Assembly: GCA_900696455.1 (NCBI GenBank)
Contig: CAADGB010000503.1
Location: 1 to 35,356, forward strand
Source: an uncultured delta proteobacterium
GTDB lineage: Bacteria > Myxococcota_A > Polyangia > Haliangiales > Haliangiaceae
Reading direction: 5' to 3'
DNA: 35,356 bases
Below, piece by piece: positions 18,791-26,721 of the stretch (its first letter is position 1; each line of letters begins with the position of its first letter). Made by a program: the position numbers and the translations under genes. The notes beneath the pieces were generated by a model. That model was given only the letters and a program-made list of their open reading frames with translations. It ran no database searches and was not told the origin of the DNA.

Positions 18791-20218
18791 TCAGCGGGCG
18801 CGGACGAGCTCGAGGGCGAAGCCGTTGGGGACGGCGGACGCCGGGGGCAGGCCGACGGCGCGGGGGTCGGAGACGGCGAGGCCGCCCTGGACGACGCCGC
18901 CGACGACGACGCGCGGGCCGAGGACGGCGACGGTGGCGAGCCGGACGGTGCCGGTGACGAGGTCGGCGCGGCCGAGCGGCAGCGCCCACTGCCAGTTGCC
19001 CTCGGGTGAGATCTCGCCGACGACGCTGGCGTGGGCGCCGTCGGGGGCGTTGACCTCGAGCGGCTGGTTGCCGACCAGGGCGGTGCCGCGGAAGGCCAGG
19101 CCGACCACGATCGAGCCGTCGGCGGTGACCTCGAGATCGCCGCCGGCGACGTCGGTGCCGTCGGCGGCCAGCACGGTCTGGTCGAGGAGGAAGGGCTCGC
19201 CGGCGTCGCCGCTGGTGAGGAGGCCGAGGACGTAGGCCGGCACCGGGGCCGCGCCCAGCGCCGGCTCGGTCGGCGCGCCGGCGGCGCTGGCCAGCGCCGC
19301 GACCTGGAAGCCGCCGACGCCCACGGCGTGGACCGCGGCCCCGCCCGGCGCCCGCACCGGCTGGATCCAGCGGGTGGCGCCGGTGGCCAGCTCGAGCACG
19401 GCCACGAACCCGCAACGATCGGGGCCCGCGCACGCCGGCCAGCCGGCGGGACCGTCCAGGTAGCTGCCGCCGATCGCGAGCGCGTCGCCGTCGACGCGGA
19501 GATCGGCGAGGTCGACGCCGGGCAGGTCGGCGAGGAGCTCGCGGCGCAGGCCCTGACCGAGGCGGAAGACCATCGCCCGCGGCCCGTCGTGGAGCGCGCC
19601 GTCGAGATCGACCCGGGTGCCGCTGACCGCGACGATCGGCCAGCCCCGCCCGTCGCGATCGGCGGCGACGCCCCCGCCGGCGCCGGCGTCGTCGAGGAGC
19701 GCCACCGGCGCCCGCGCCACCTCGTCGTACCGACGGTCGAGCCACACCGCCTCCACCCGGTGGCGGGTGTCCTCCTGCTGGCCGATCACCAGCACGATCA
19801 CGCCGTCCTCGGGGTCGGGCAGGATCGCCGCCGCGCGCACCGGGTACGCGGCGAGCACCACGGTCAGCCACGGCGCGAGCCGCTCGACGTCGAGCCGGGC
19901 CGCGTAGACGTCGCTGACGCCGACGCCGTCGAAGTTGAGGTGGCGGCCGGGGATCGAGACCGACTCGTCGTAGCGGCCGGCGAACCATGGCGGCTCGCCG
20001 GCCACCGGCGCCACCGCGTCGACGGTCGAGCCCACCTGCGAGGCCGCGGTCCCCGCCCAGGTCAGGGTGCCGGGCGCGCACAGGCCCTCGTCGCACAGGT
20101 CGCGCTCGCCGCCGGTGATGCCGCAGCCCGCCAGCGCGGCCAGCGCCAGGCCCGCCGCGCGCGCCCGCCGCGCCCGCCGCGTCGCCGCCACCGCCGTCAC
20201 CGCCGCCACCGCCGTCAC
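18791..20218 (-). CDS. Lipoprotein, beta-propeller-like, hypothetical
   Basis: A 475-residue protein with an Arg-rich n-region, a short hydrophobic stretch 'AAGLALAALAGC' ending in a textbook lipobox (LAGC), then 'GITGGERDLCDEGLC'. The mature part is rich in beta strands and repeats 'VVVG.V..GG', 'DGDALAIGGSYLDG' and 'DGSIVVGLAFRGTALVG'. It resembles myxobacterial lipoproteins built of SBBP/PQQ-like propeller blades, which often carry the phrase 'NGFALEL' near the end, seen here. The GTG at 20218 overlaps the stop of the ElaA-like gene as GTGA, so translation is probably coupled. Further GTGs at 20209, 20200 and 20191 lie in the repeated start region and cannot be excluded. Surface or periplasmic role unknown. 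Confidence 0.7.
   Translation of the reverse strand: MTAVAAVTAVAATRRARRARAAGLALAALAGCGITGGERDLCDEGLCAPGTLTWAGTAASQVGSTVDAVAPVAGEPPWFAGRYDESVSIPGRHLNFDGVGVSDVYAARLDVERLAPWLTVVLAAYPVRAAAILPDPEDGVIVLVIGQQEDTRHRVEAVWLDRRYDEVARAPVALLDDAGAGGGVAADRDGRGWPIVAVSGTRVDLDGALHDGPRAMVFRLGQGLRRELLADLPGVDLADLRVDGDALAIGGSYLDGPAGWPACAGPDRCGFVAVLELATGATRWIQPVRAPGGAAVHAVGVGGFQVAALASAAGAPTEPALGAAPVPAYVLGLLTSGDAGEPFLLDQTVLAADGTDVAGGDLEVTADGSIVVGLAFRGTALVGNQPLEVNAPDGAHASVVGEISPEGNWQWALPLGRADLVTGTVRLATVAVLGPRVVVGGVVQGGLAVSDPRAVGLPPASAVPNGFALELVRAR
20183..20218 (-). repeat. Two tandem 18-bp units at the lipoprotein start
   Basis: The minus-strand unit GTGACGGCGGTGGCGGCG occurs twice without a gap, with one base-perfect copy at 20201-20218 and one at 20183-20200. 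It encodes (VTAVAA)x2 at the N-terminus and provides GTG start codons in each copy; the first copy also contains the upstream gene's TGA. Confidence 0.9.
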
Positions 20219-20676
20219 CGCCGCACCATCTCGAGGTGGGGGATGCCGTCCTCGAGATAGTCGTCCGAGACCCGGACGAATCCGGCCTCGCCGTAGAAGC
20301 GCTCGAGGTAGGCCTGGGCGCCGATGCGGACCGGCGCCGCGCCGTGGGCGGCCGCGATCCGGGCCAGGCCCTCGGCCACCAGACGTCGCCCCAGCCCGCC
20401 GCCCCGGGCCTCGGGGGCGGTGACGATGCGGCCGAGGCTGGCCTCGGCGTACTTCACGCCGGGCGCGAACACGCGCAGGTAGGCGACCGCGGCCGCGCCC
20501 GCGTCGTCGTCGCACCACAGGTGGGTGGCCCGCGGATCCCAGCCGTCGGCGTCGAGGTAGGGGCACGCCTGCTCGACGACGAAGACCCGCTGCCGCAGCA
20601 CCATGAGCCGGCACAGCTCGTCGGTGGTCAGCGCCGACCACGTCGCGTAGCGCCAGGGTGCGGCGGCGGGCTGCAT
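20215..20676 (-). CDS. elaA: ElaA-like GNAT N-acetyltransferase
   Basis: A 153-residue protein of typical ElaA length. The N-terminal signature 'LRQRVFVVEQACPYLDADG.D' (about 27-48) is diagnostic of the ElaA branch of GNAT enzymes. The acetyl-CoA binding loop reads 'RGGGLGRRLV' (about 90-99) after 'LGRIVTAPEA', and the C-terminus has 'FYGEAGFV' then 'YLEDGIPHLEM'. It should transfer acetyl from acetyl-CoA to an unknown small molecule or protein in the cytoplasm. It heads a two-gene unit with the lipoprotein (GTGA overlap). It is divergent from the LOG-family gene with a 33-base gap, in which a minus-strand TATCAT (complement of 20692-20697) could serve as its -10 box. Confidence 0.9.
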   Translation of the reverse strand: MQPAAAPWRYATWSALTTDELCRLMVLRQRVFVVEQACPYLDADGWDPRATHLWCDDDAGAAAVAYLRVFAPGVKYAEASLGRIVTAPEARGGGLGRRLVAEGLARIAAAHGAAPVRIGAQAYLERFYGEAGFVRVSDDYLEDGIPHLEMVRR

Positions 20677-20709
20677 CGGCTCGGCCCGGGCATGATACCG
20701 CTACCTCCC

Positions 20710-21255
<546 letters not shown>

Positions 21256-21298
21256 GCGGCTCACAAACCTTTCAGCGCACGAACTGCGCGTGCCTCCG

Positions 21299-21304
21299 TA
21301 TGAT
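21299..21304 (+). promoter_or_regulatory. Candidate -10 box TATGAT close to the amine-oxidase start
   Basis: TATGAT ends 8 bases before the ATG at 21313, predicting a transcript start within a couple of bases of the start codon. No Shine-Dalgarno sequence precedes the ATG. An imperfect inverted repeat (TGAGC/GCTCA, 21254-21264) further upstream overlaps the preceding stop codon and could be an operator, but this is weak. Confidence 0.35.
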
Positions 21305-21312
21305 GGCCGCTC

Positions 21313-22965
21313 ATGCCTCGTACACCCCTCGCTCTATCCATCCGGACTCTCTGGCGTGAGCTCTCGATCTCCCGGCGCACCGGCGTCCCGGTCGACGAGG
21401 TGCGAGATCTGCGCGCGGAACACCGCGCCCGCCGCCAGGCCGGCAGCCCGGGCCGCGGCGGCGTGTCGCGCCGCCACGTCCTCCTCGGCGGCGCCGCCGC
21501 CGGCGCGGCCGCCCTCGCCCTGCCCCGGCGCGCGCGCGCGGCCAGCGGCGGCGGCTCGATCGCGATCGTCGGCGGCGGCATCGCCGGCCTGACCTGCGCG
21601 CTGTCCCTGCTCGACCGCGGGCTCGAGTCGACGGTCTACGAGGCCTCGGACCGCCTCGGCGGTCGCATGTGGACCAACCGCACCCACTGGGCGGCCGGCC
21701 AGATCAGCGAGTGGGGCGGCGAGCTCATCGACAGCGGGCACGCCACCATGCTCGCGCTCGCCGATCGGTTCGGCCTGCCCGTCGACGACCTGCTCGCCGC
21801 GCAGCCCGCCGGCTCGAGCGACACCTACCGCGTCCACGGCGGCTACGTGGCCAAGGCCCAGGTCGACGCCGAGTTCGACGCGATCTGGCGCCAGGTCAAG
21901 GCCGACCTGTCGGCGGCGACCTACCCGCAGACCTGGGACCGCTACTCCGCCACCGGATCGGCGCTGTCGGCGATGAGCATCTACGACTGGATCGAGAGCC
22001 GCGTCCCCGGCGGCCACGACTCGGCGCTCGGCGAGATCCTCGACCTCGCCTACGCCATCGAGTTCGGCGCCGACACCGTGGACCAGTCGGCGCTCAACCT
22101 CATCTACCTGCTCGCCTACCAGCCCACGCCATACAAGCGCGAGCTGGCGATGTTCGGCGTCTCCGCCGAGCAGTACCACATCCGCGGCGGCAACCAGCAG
22201 CTCCCCGAGGCCATCGCCGCCCACCTCGGCGATCGCGTCGTCACCGGCCACCGCCTGGTCCGCATCAAGCAGACCGCCGGCGGCCGCTACGAGCTGTCGT
22301 TCGCCCGCGGCAACCAGACGATCGTCGCCACCTACGATCACGTCGTGCTGGCGCTGCCGTTCGCGGCCTACACCTTCGACTACGCCCAGGCCGGCTTCGA
22401 CGCTCGCAAGCGGCAGGCGATCGCCGAGCTCGGCCGCGGGCACAACGGCAAGCTGCACCTGCAGTTCCAGCAGCGCGGCTGGCTGGGCAGCGGCCCGTGG
22501 CCCGGCGTCGCCAACGGCTCGTCGTACGCCGACACCGGCTACCAGGCGAGCTGGGAGGTCAGTCGCGCCCAGGCCGGGACGCCCGGCATCCTGGTCCTGT
22601 ACTCGGGCGGCTCGGTCACCGACGCGATGCGCACGACCACCGCGTTCGCCACCGACAGCAACGTCCGCGTCCGCCAGGACGCCCAGGACGGCCTGGCCGA
22701 GCTGGCGCCGGTCTACCCGGGCCTGGTCTGGAACGGCAAGGCGACCCAGTCGATCTGGCACAAGGCGCCGCTCTACAACGCGTCGTACTCGTTCTACCGC
22801 CCCGGCCAGTACACCCAGTTCGCGGGCTACGAGGCGGTCTCGCAGGGCAACATCCACTTCTGCGGCGAGCACACGACGATCGACTACCAGGGCTACATGG
22901 AGGGCGGGGCGTACACCGGCGTCGAGACCGCCAAGAAGGTCCGCCAGCTCGTCCGCAACCAGTAG
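21313..22965 (+). CDS. Tat-exported flavin monoamine oxidase family protein
   Basis: A 550-residue FAD enzyme. After an N-terminal extension comes a twin-Arg signal ('SRRHVLLGGAAAGAAALALP', Arg53-Arg54). The FAD dinucleotide fold then starts at about 80 ('IAIVGGGIAGLTCALSLL'), with 'YEASDRLGGRM' and 'WGGELIDSGH'. The C-terminal FAD-binding signature is 'IHFCGEHTT' followed by 'GYMEGGAYTGVETA'. This is the flavin amine oxidase / L-amino-acid oxidase family, oxidising an amine with release of ammonia and hydrogen peroxide, probably in the periplasm. A GTG at 21463 would place the Tat motif at the very N-terminus, but the extension looks like sequence seen in relatives, so I keep 21313. Substrate unknown. 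It appears monocistronic. Confidence 0.88.
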   Translation: MPRTPLALSIRTLWRELSISRRTGVPVDEVRDLRAEHRARRQAGSPGRGGVSRRHVLLGGAAAGAAALALPRRARAASGGGSIAIVGGGIAGLTCALSLLDRGLESTVYEASDRLGGRMWTNRTHWAAGQISEWGGELIDSGHATMLALADRFGLPVDDLLAAQPAGSSDTYRVHGGYVAKAQVDAEFDAIWRQVKADLSAATYPQTWDRYSATGSALSAMSIYDWIESRVPGGHDSALGEILDLAYAIEFGADTVDQSALNLIYLLAYQPTPYKRELAMFGVSAEQYHIRGGNQQLPEAIAAHLGDRVVTGHRLVRIKQTAGGRYELSFARGNQTIVATYDHVVLALPFAAYTFDYAQAGFDARKRQAIAELGRGHNGKLHLQFQQRGWLGSGPWPGVANGSSYADTGYQASWEVSRAQAGTPGILVLYSGGSVTDAMRTTTAFATDSNVRVRQDAQDGLAELAPVYPGLVWNGKATQSIWHKAPLYNASYSFYRPGQYTQFAGYEAVSQGNIHFCGEHTTIDYQGYMEGGAYTGVETAKKVRQLVRNQ

Positions 22966-23031
22966 CCGGGCGGCGGCGCGGCGGCGGAGGGCGGCGAACG
23001 CTCACCTACATGTGCGCGGTCCGCCGCCCGG
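22966..23031 (+). terminator. 11-bp inverted repeat after the amine oxidase
   Basis: CCGGGCGGCGG (22966-22976) starts at the base after the stop codon and is exactly complementary to CCGCCGCCCGG (23021-23031). The 44-nt spacer is long for an intrinsic terminator and there is no T-run, so Rho-assisted ending or an mRNA 3'-end stabiliser are both possible. The whole 166-base gap before the next gene contains no convincing gene. Confidence 0.35.
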
Positions 23032-23131
23032 TCGCTGAGGCGGTCCGGCAGCAGGCCCGCCAGATCCTCTCAGCGATCCACCCGATCGTTCCAGGTGACA
23101 GGGGCCGGGTCGCGGGCGCACGCTCGCCGGC

Positions 23132-24994
23132 ATGCTCCGTTCGTACCTGGTGGTGATCGTGGCCGGCGCGAGCCTGGCCGCCTGCGGCGGCGGCGGCGGC
23201 ACCCCGCCCGACCCCGACGCCGCCGAGCCCCCGGCCGACGCCGCCCTCGACGCCTCGACCATCCCCGTCCTCCGCAACCCGGTCGACCTCCCCGACCTCG
23301 CGCTGGCGCAGCAGGCCGCCGCGCTGCTGGGCGTGGGCGGCGGCAAGAACTGCGACCGCTGCCACGCCCTCAGCCGCGAGCGGCTGCGTGCCTGGGACAG
23401 CGAGAGCGACGCCGCCGAGAGCGCGTGCCGCACCAACAACCTGTCGCCGACCACCCAGGGCCAGGCCGCCGGCATCGTCGACTGCTTCCGCGACACGCCC
23501 GGCGTCGTGACCTCGGGCTGGCCGCCCCACCGCCTGGGCATCTACAACACCGCCGCCCGCCTGGCCTGGTTCGAGTACGTGTTCCGGCTCGCCTTCGGGC
23601 CGTCGTGGCAGGCCGAGCTCGACGACTTCGTCGGCGAGGCCGCGATGCCGCGCAGCGATCTGGGCCAGCTCACCCAGGGCGAGTTCGACCTCGTCGCCGA
23701 GTGGTTCGCGCGCGACCTGCCGCAGCTCGACGCCGTGGTCCCCGCCGATCCGCCGCCGACCCAGTGCACCACCACCATCACGGCCGAGGTCCAGACCCAC
23801 GTCACCACCATGGCGACCCAGGGCTGGCGCCAGCGCAACGCCGATGAAGGCATCCTCATGTTCGGCTGCCAGGGCGCGACCGAGCCGCGCGACTGCCTCG
23901 CCACCTACCCGCGCGCCGGCGCGACCGAGGAGACCATGGGCTGGACCGACGTCGAGCCGACCACGACCGTCCGCGTCCTGCGCGAGCACACCTACGCCTC
24001 CAACTACTGGACCCGCAGCTCGGCCGACGGCCGCTACGTCTCGCACGGCGGCTCGCCGGTGGCCAGCCAGACCTACCGCTCGACGGTGGTCGACCTCGCC
24101 CGCGACGTGAACGTCCCGGCGGCCGCCCTCTACGACCCCGGCTTCTGGCCCGACAACTCGGGCTTCGCGCTGCAGGGCGGGAGCTCGGGCGGCGGCAGCG
24201 CGCGCTTCTGCGAGCAGAGCCTGCTCGGCAGCGAGCCGGCCATGATCACGTTCAGCGAGCCCCAGTGTCGCCGGACCTCGGCGGTCGGCCTCTACCAGCA
24301 CATGGGCGCGGCGCCCGGCGGCGACTACTGGACCGTCGACGGCCAGTTCGACAACGACAACGGTGGGCGCATGAACAGCACCAACCCGCAGCTCCGCGAC
24401 GTCAACGCCAGCGCCAACAGCGAGTCGGACATCGACCTGACCGCGATGGTCCACACCGGGACCCAGTTCGTGCCGCGGGCGACGATCTCGGTGCCGCTGC
24501 CCCACGAGGGCGACGTGATCATGTCGCCGTCGGCGCGGCTCCTGGTGTCGCGGGTCAGCGGCGCCGGCGACTCGCAGGCGGGCTACATCCTGCGCCGGCT
24601 GGTCGCCACCCCGGCCGGCTCGACCTACACCATCAACGTGCCCGAGATCGCGCGCTACTGCCTGCGCGGCGGCAAGCCGGCGGTGAGCTTCGACGAGCGG
24701 TGGATGGTCTTCCACCACTACGTCGAGAGCGGCGACTGGGCGGCGCTGGGCTACGCCGCGGCCGACGATCCGGGCTTCCTCGCCCTGCGCGACGCCCAGA
24801 CCGGCGGCGCCGCCAACCTGTTCCTGCTCGAGCTGGCCACCGGCACCGTCCGCCGCATCACCACGATGCAGGCCGGCCAGTACGCGCTCTACCCCCACTT
24901 CCGCAGCGACGGCTGGATCTACTTCATCGTCCGCGACCGCAACCGCGACCGCGAGTGGATCGCGGCCAGCGACGCGGCGCTGGTGTACGAGTAG
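23132..24994 (+). CDS. Mono-haem c lipoprotein with propeller-like C-terminal domain
   Basis: A 620-residue protein. It has a signal peptide with lipobox 'SLAAC' (Cys18), a Gly run and an Asp/Pro/Ala linker, then one haem-binding CxxCH ('CDRCH', C74-H78) in a small cytochrome-like region. The later part (about 260-620) has repeated motifs such as 'SSADGRYVSHGG', 'SPSARLLVSRVSG', 'SFDERWMVFHHY' and 'FRSDGWIYFIV', which read like blades of a TolB/WD40-type beta-propeller. It is presumably anchored to a membrane on the periplasmic or surface side and takes part in electron transfer. The next gene also encodes a CxxCH lipoprotein and starts 13 bases after this stop. I do not recognise the family by name. 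Confidence 0.75.
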   Translation: MLRSYLVVIVAGASLAACGGGGGTPPDPDAAEPPADAALDASTIPVLRNPVDLPDLALAQQAAALLGVGGGKNCDRCHALSRERLRAWDSESDAAESACRTNNLSPTTQGQAAGIVDCFRDTPGVVTSGWPPHRLGIYNTAARLAWFEYVFRLAFGPSWQAELDDFVGEAAMPRSDLGQLTQGEFDLVAEWFARDLPQLDAVVPADPPPTQCTTTITAEVQTHVTTMATQGWRQRNADEGILMFGCQGATEPRDCLATYPRAGATEETMGWTDVEPTTTVRVLREHTYASNYWTRSSADGRYVSHGGSPVASQTYRSTVVDLARDVNVPAAALYDPGFWPDNSGFALQGGSSGGGSARFCEQSLLGSEPAMITFSEPQCRRTSAVGLYQHMGAAPGGDYWTVDGQFDNDNGGRMNSTNPQLRDVNASANSESDIDLTAMVHTGTQFVPRATISVPLPHEGDVIMSPSARLLVSRVSGAGDSQAGYILRRLVATPAGSTYTINVPEIARYCLRGGKPAVSFDERWMVFHHYVESGDWAALGYAAADDPGFLALRDAQTGGAANLFLLELATGTVRRITTMQAGQYALYPHFRSDGWIYFIVRDRNRDREWIAASDAALVYE

Positions 24995-24998
24995 GAGG
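24993..24998 (+). promoter_or_regulatory. Perfect Shine-Dalgarno AGGAGG overlapping the upstream stop
   Basis: AGGAGG begins inside the TAG stop (24992-24994) of the first haem lipoprotein and ends 9 bases before the GTG at 25008. It fixes that GTG as the start of the second gene and indicates re-initiation by ribosomes that finish the first. Confidence 0.75.
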
Positions 24999-25007
24999 CC
25001 GGCGACG

Positions 25008-26663
25008 GTGACGCCCCGCGCGCGGACGTTCGCCACCGCCGCCGCCCTGGCCGTGGGCGCCGCGGCGTGCAGCGAGCCGCCGCCCGCGGCCTGCGACGGC
25101 GTGAGCGCCGCCGCCCTCACCCACCCCGATCGCAAGCTGGTGGGCGCGGCCGCGCCCTATCCCGCCGATGGCCTGCTGCGCGGGCGCGACGACGAGCTGG
25201 CGCGCTCGCAGGTGGCGCGGCGCGAGGTGGCGTGGGCGGCCCTGGCGCGGGCGCTGGAGCCGGTCCCGTTCGCGATCGATCCCGACGCCGGCGCGCCGGC
25301 GGTCCTACCCCGCTGGCACACCTGGTACGGCAAGGACGATCTCCGCCGCCTGTTCGATCGCCTGTTCCGCGGCCTGACCGCCGACGAGATGCGGGCGCGG
25401 GCGCCGTTCACCGACCAGGCCCTCGACGAGGCCTTCGCCTGGAACCCGACCGCGGTCGACGAGCTCGACTCGTGGACGGTCGAGCGCTGGCAGGCCTACC
25501 TCGACGCCCTCGACGGCGCCGACGAGCTCGCCGGCGTCGGCGGGATCGATCGCGTGCAGTACAGCCCGGGCGCCGCCCGCCACCTCCTGGCCGGCTACGC
25601 CCCCATCGTCGGCTGCGAGGGGGCGCCGCCGCCGCCGCTGGTCGATCTGCCGACGCCCGGGCCGCGCCGCATGGTGCACGAGGCGCTGCTGCTGGCGGCC
25701 TGCGGCGAGCGCCACTACGGCCCGTACTTCGTCGGCGCCGGCGAGACCCTCGAGGCGCGGGTCGAGGGCGCGGCCACGGTCCGGCTGCGCGCCGGCGCCG
25801 CGCCCACCGTCGACGCCGCCGACTGCGCCGGCGCCACCTGCACCGCCAGCGGCCCGGCGGCGGTGTGGGTCGCGGTCGTGACCGACGACGGCGGCGCCGC
25901 CACCCTGACCGTCGACTACCACGAGGCCGACGGGCCGTGGGCACCGTGCCTGCCGGCGCCGTTCCCCCTCGACGCCGCGATCGTCAAGGCCGACTGGCGG
26001 CGGGCCGAGCTCGGCGTCACGATCCCCGTCTTCGACACCACGGCCCGGGGCCTCGCCACCGCCTTCGCCGGCGACCAGGCGTGGTCGCCGATCGACGAGG
26101 CCGATCCCGACCCGGCGGCCATCTACACGCTGGCCCTGCCCGACGGCCGGCGCTACCGCCTGGCCGGGCTTCACCTCATGACCAAGGAGCTCGATCACTG
26201 GCTGTGGATCACGGCGTGGTGGGCGCCCGATCCCGACCGCGACCTCGGCGCCGACCGGCCACCCGCGATCACCGCCCTCGGCGGCCCGTGGCGCAACTAC
26301 AAGATGTGCGTCGTCACCGCCTACCGCGAGCAGGACCTCGATCCCACCGGCGGCGCCACCGCGTCGACCCTGGCCGCCGCCCTCGCCGCTGCCCACCCCG
26401 GCGCCGGCGGCCCGTCCTGGTGCTCGAACCCCATGCTCGAGCTCGGCCACGGCAACGCCGCCTCGAGCTGCATCGGTTGTCACCAGCACGGCGGCCTGCC
26501 CGAGACCAGCGAGACCATCCTCGCCGATCCCGTCCGCTTCCCGGACAACGGTCGCGCCCAGGTCCGCAACAACTTCCTCCACGACTACACCTGGGCCGTC
26601 GGCTCCGGCGACCGCCTCGGCCGCATGTTCGCCGACCACGTCGAGTACTGGACCCCACCCTGA
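25008..26663 (+). CDS. Second haem c lipoprotein of the operon, hypothetical
   Basis: A 551-residue protein. The N-terminus is a hydrophobic signal ending at Cys21 ('GAAACSEPP'), a somewhat weak lipobox. Most of the protein has no family I know: a helical region (about 40-200), a beta-rich middle (about 235-310, 'VTDDGGAATLTVDYHEADGP') and a C-terminal half with many aromatic residues ('DHWLWITAWWAPD'). The sole CxxCH, 'CIGCH' (C488-H492), lies near the C-terminus in 'ASSCIGCHQHGG' and is followed by 'NNFLHDYTWAVGSGDRLG'. Other Cys residues may form disulphides, as expected for an exported protein. It should be co-expressed with the preceding haem lipoprotein and probably exchanges electrons with it or a shared partner. 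Confidence 0.7.
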   Translation: MTPRARTFATAAALAVGAAACSEPPPAACDGVSAAALTHPDRKLVGAAAPYPADGLLRGRDDELARSQVARREVAWAALARALEPVPFAIDPDAGAPAVLPRWHTWYGKDDLRRLFDRLFRGLTADEMRARAPFTDQALDEAFAWNPTAVDELDSWTVERWQAYLDALDGADELAGVGGIDRVQYSPGAARHLLAGYAPIVGCEGAPPPPLVDLPTPGPRRMVHEALLLAACGERHYGPYFVGAGETLEARVEGAATVRLRAGAAPTVDAADCAGATCTASGPAAVWVAVVTDDGGAATLTVDYHEADGPWAPCLPAPFPLDAAIVKADWRRAELGVTIPVFDTTARGLATAFAGDQAWSPIDEADPDPAAIYTLALPDGRRYRLAGLHLMTKELDHWLWITAWWAPDPDRDLGADRPPAITALGGPWRNYKMCVVTAYREQDLDPTGGATASTLAAALAAAHPGAGGPSWCSNPMLELGHGNAASSCIGCHQHGGLPETSETILADPVRFPDNGRAQVRNNFLHDYTWAVGSGDRLGRMFADHVEYWTPP

Positions 26664-26667
26664 CCCG

Positions 26668-26719
26668 CCGCCGCGGCCGCCCGGGTCTTCGCTCGCCTCG
26701 ACCGCCGCGGCCGCCCGGG
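26668..26719. repeat. Two 18-bp direct repeats in a convergent gap
   Basis: CCGCCGCGGCCGCCCGGG occurs at 26668-26685 and again, identical, at 26702-26719, with a 16-base spacer. Together they fill the 58-base gap between the haem lipoprotein stop and the cysteine-synthase stop. Each copy holds the palindromes CCGCGG and GCGGCCGC, so the copies can fold singly or pair with each other and may act as a two-way transcription end. Confidence 0.8.
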
Positions 26720-26721
26720 CC

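Noticed and set aside
18767-18793. TGACCG/CGGTCA inverted repeat joining the stops of the GNAT relic and the lipoprotein gene
   Set aside because: Only 6 bp with a 15-nt loop and partly made of the two stop codons themselves; chance is a sufficient explanation.
23011-23153. Small ORF upstream of the first haem lipoprotein (starting at ATG 23011)
   Set aside because: It has a plausible helix at first but runs out of frame into the lipoprotein start with Arg/Gly-rich sequence, has no SD, and overlaps an inverted repeat after the amine oxidase.
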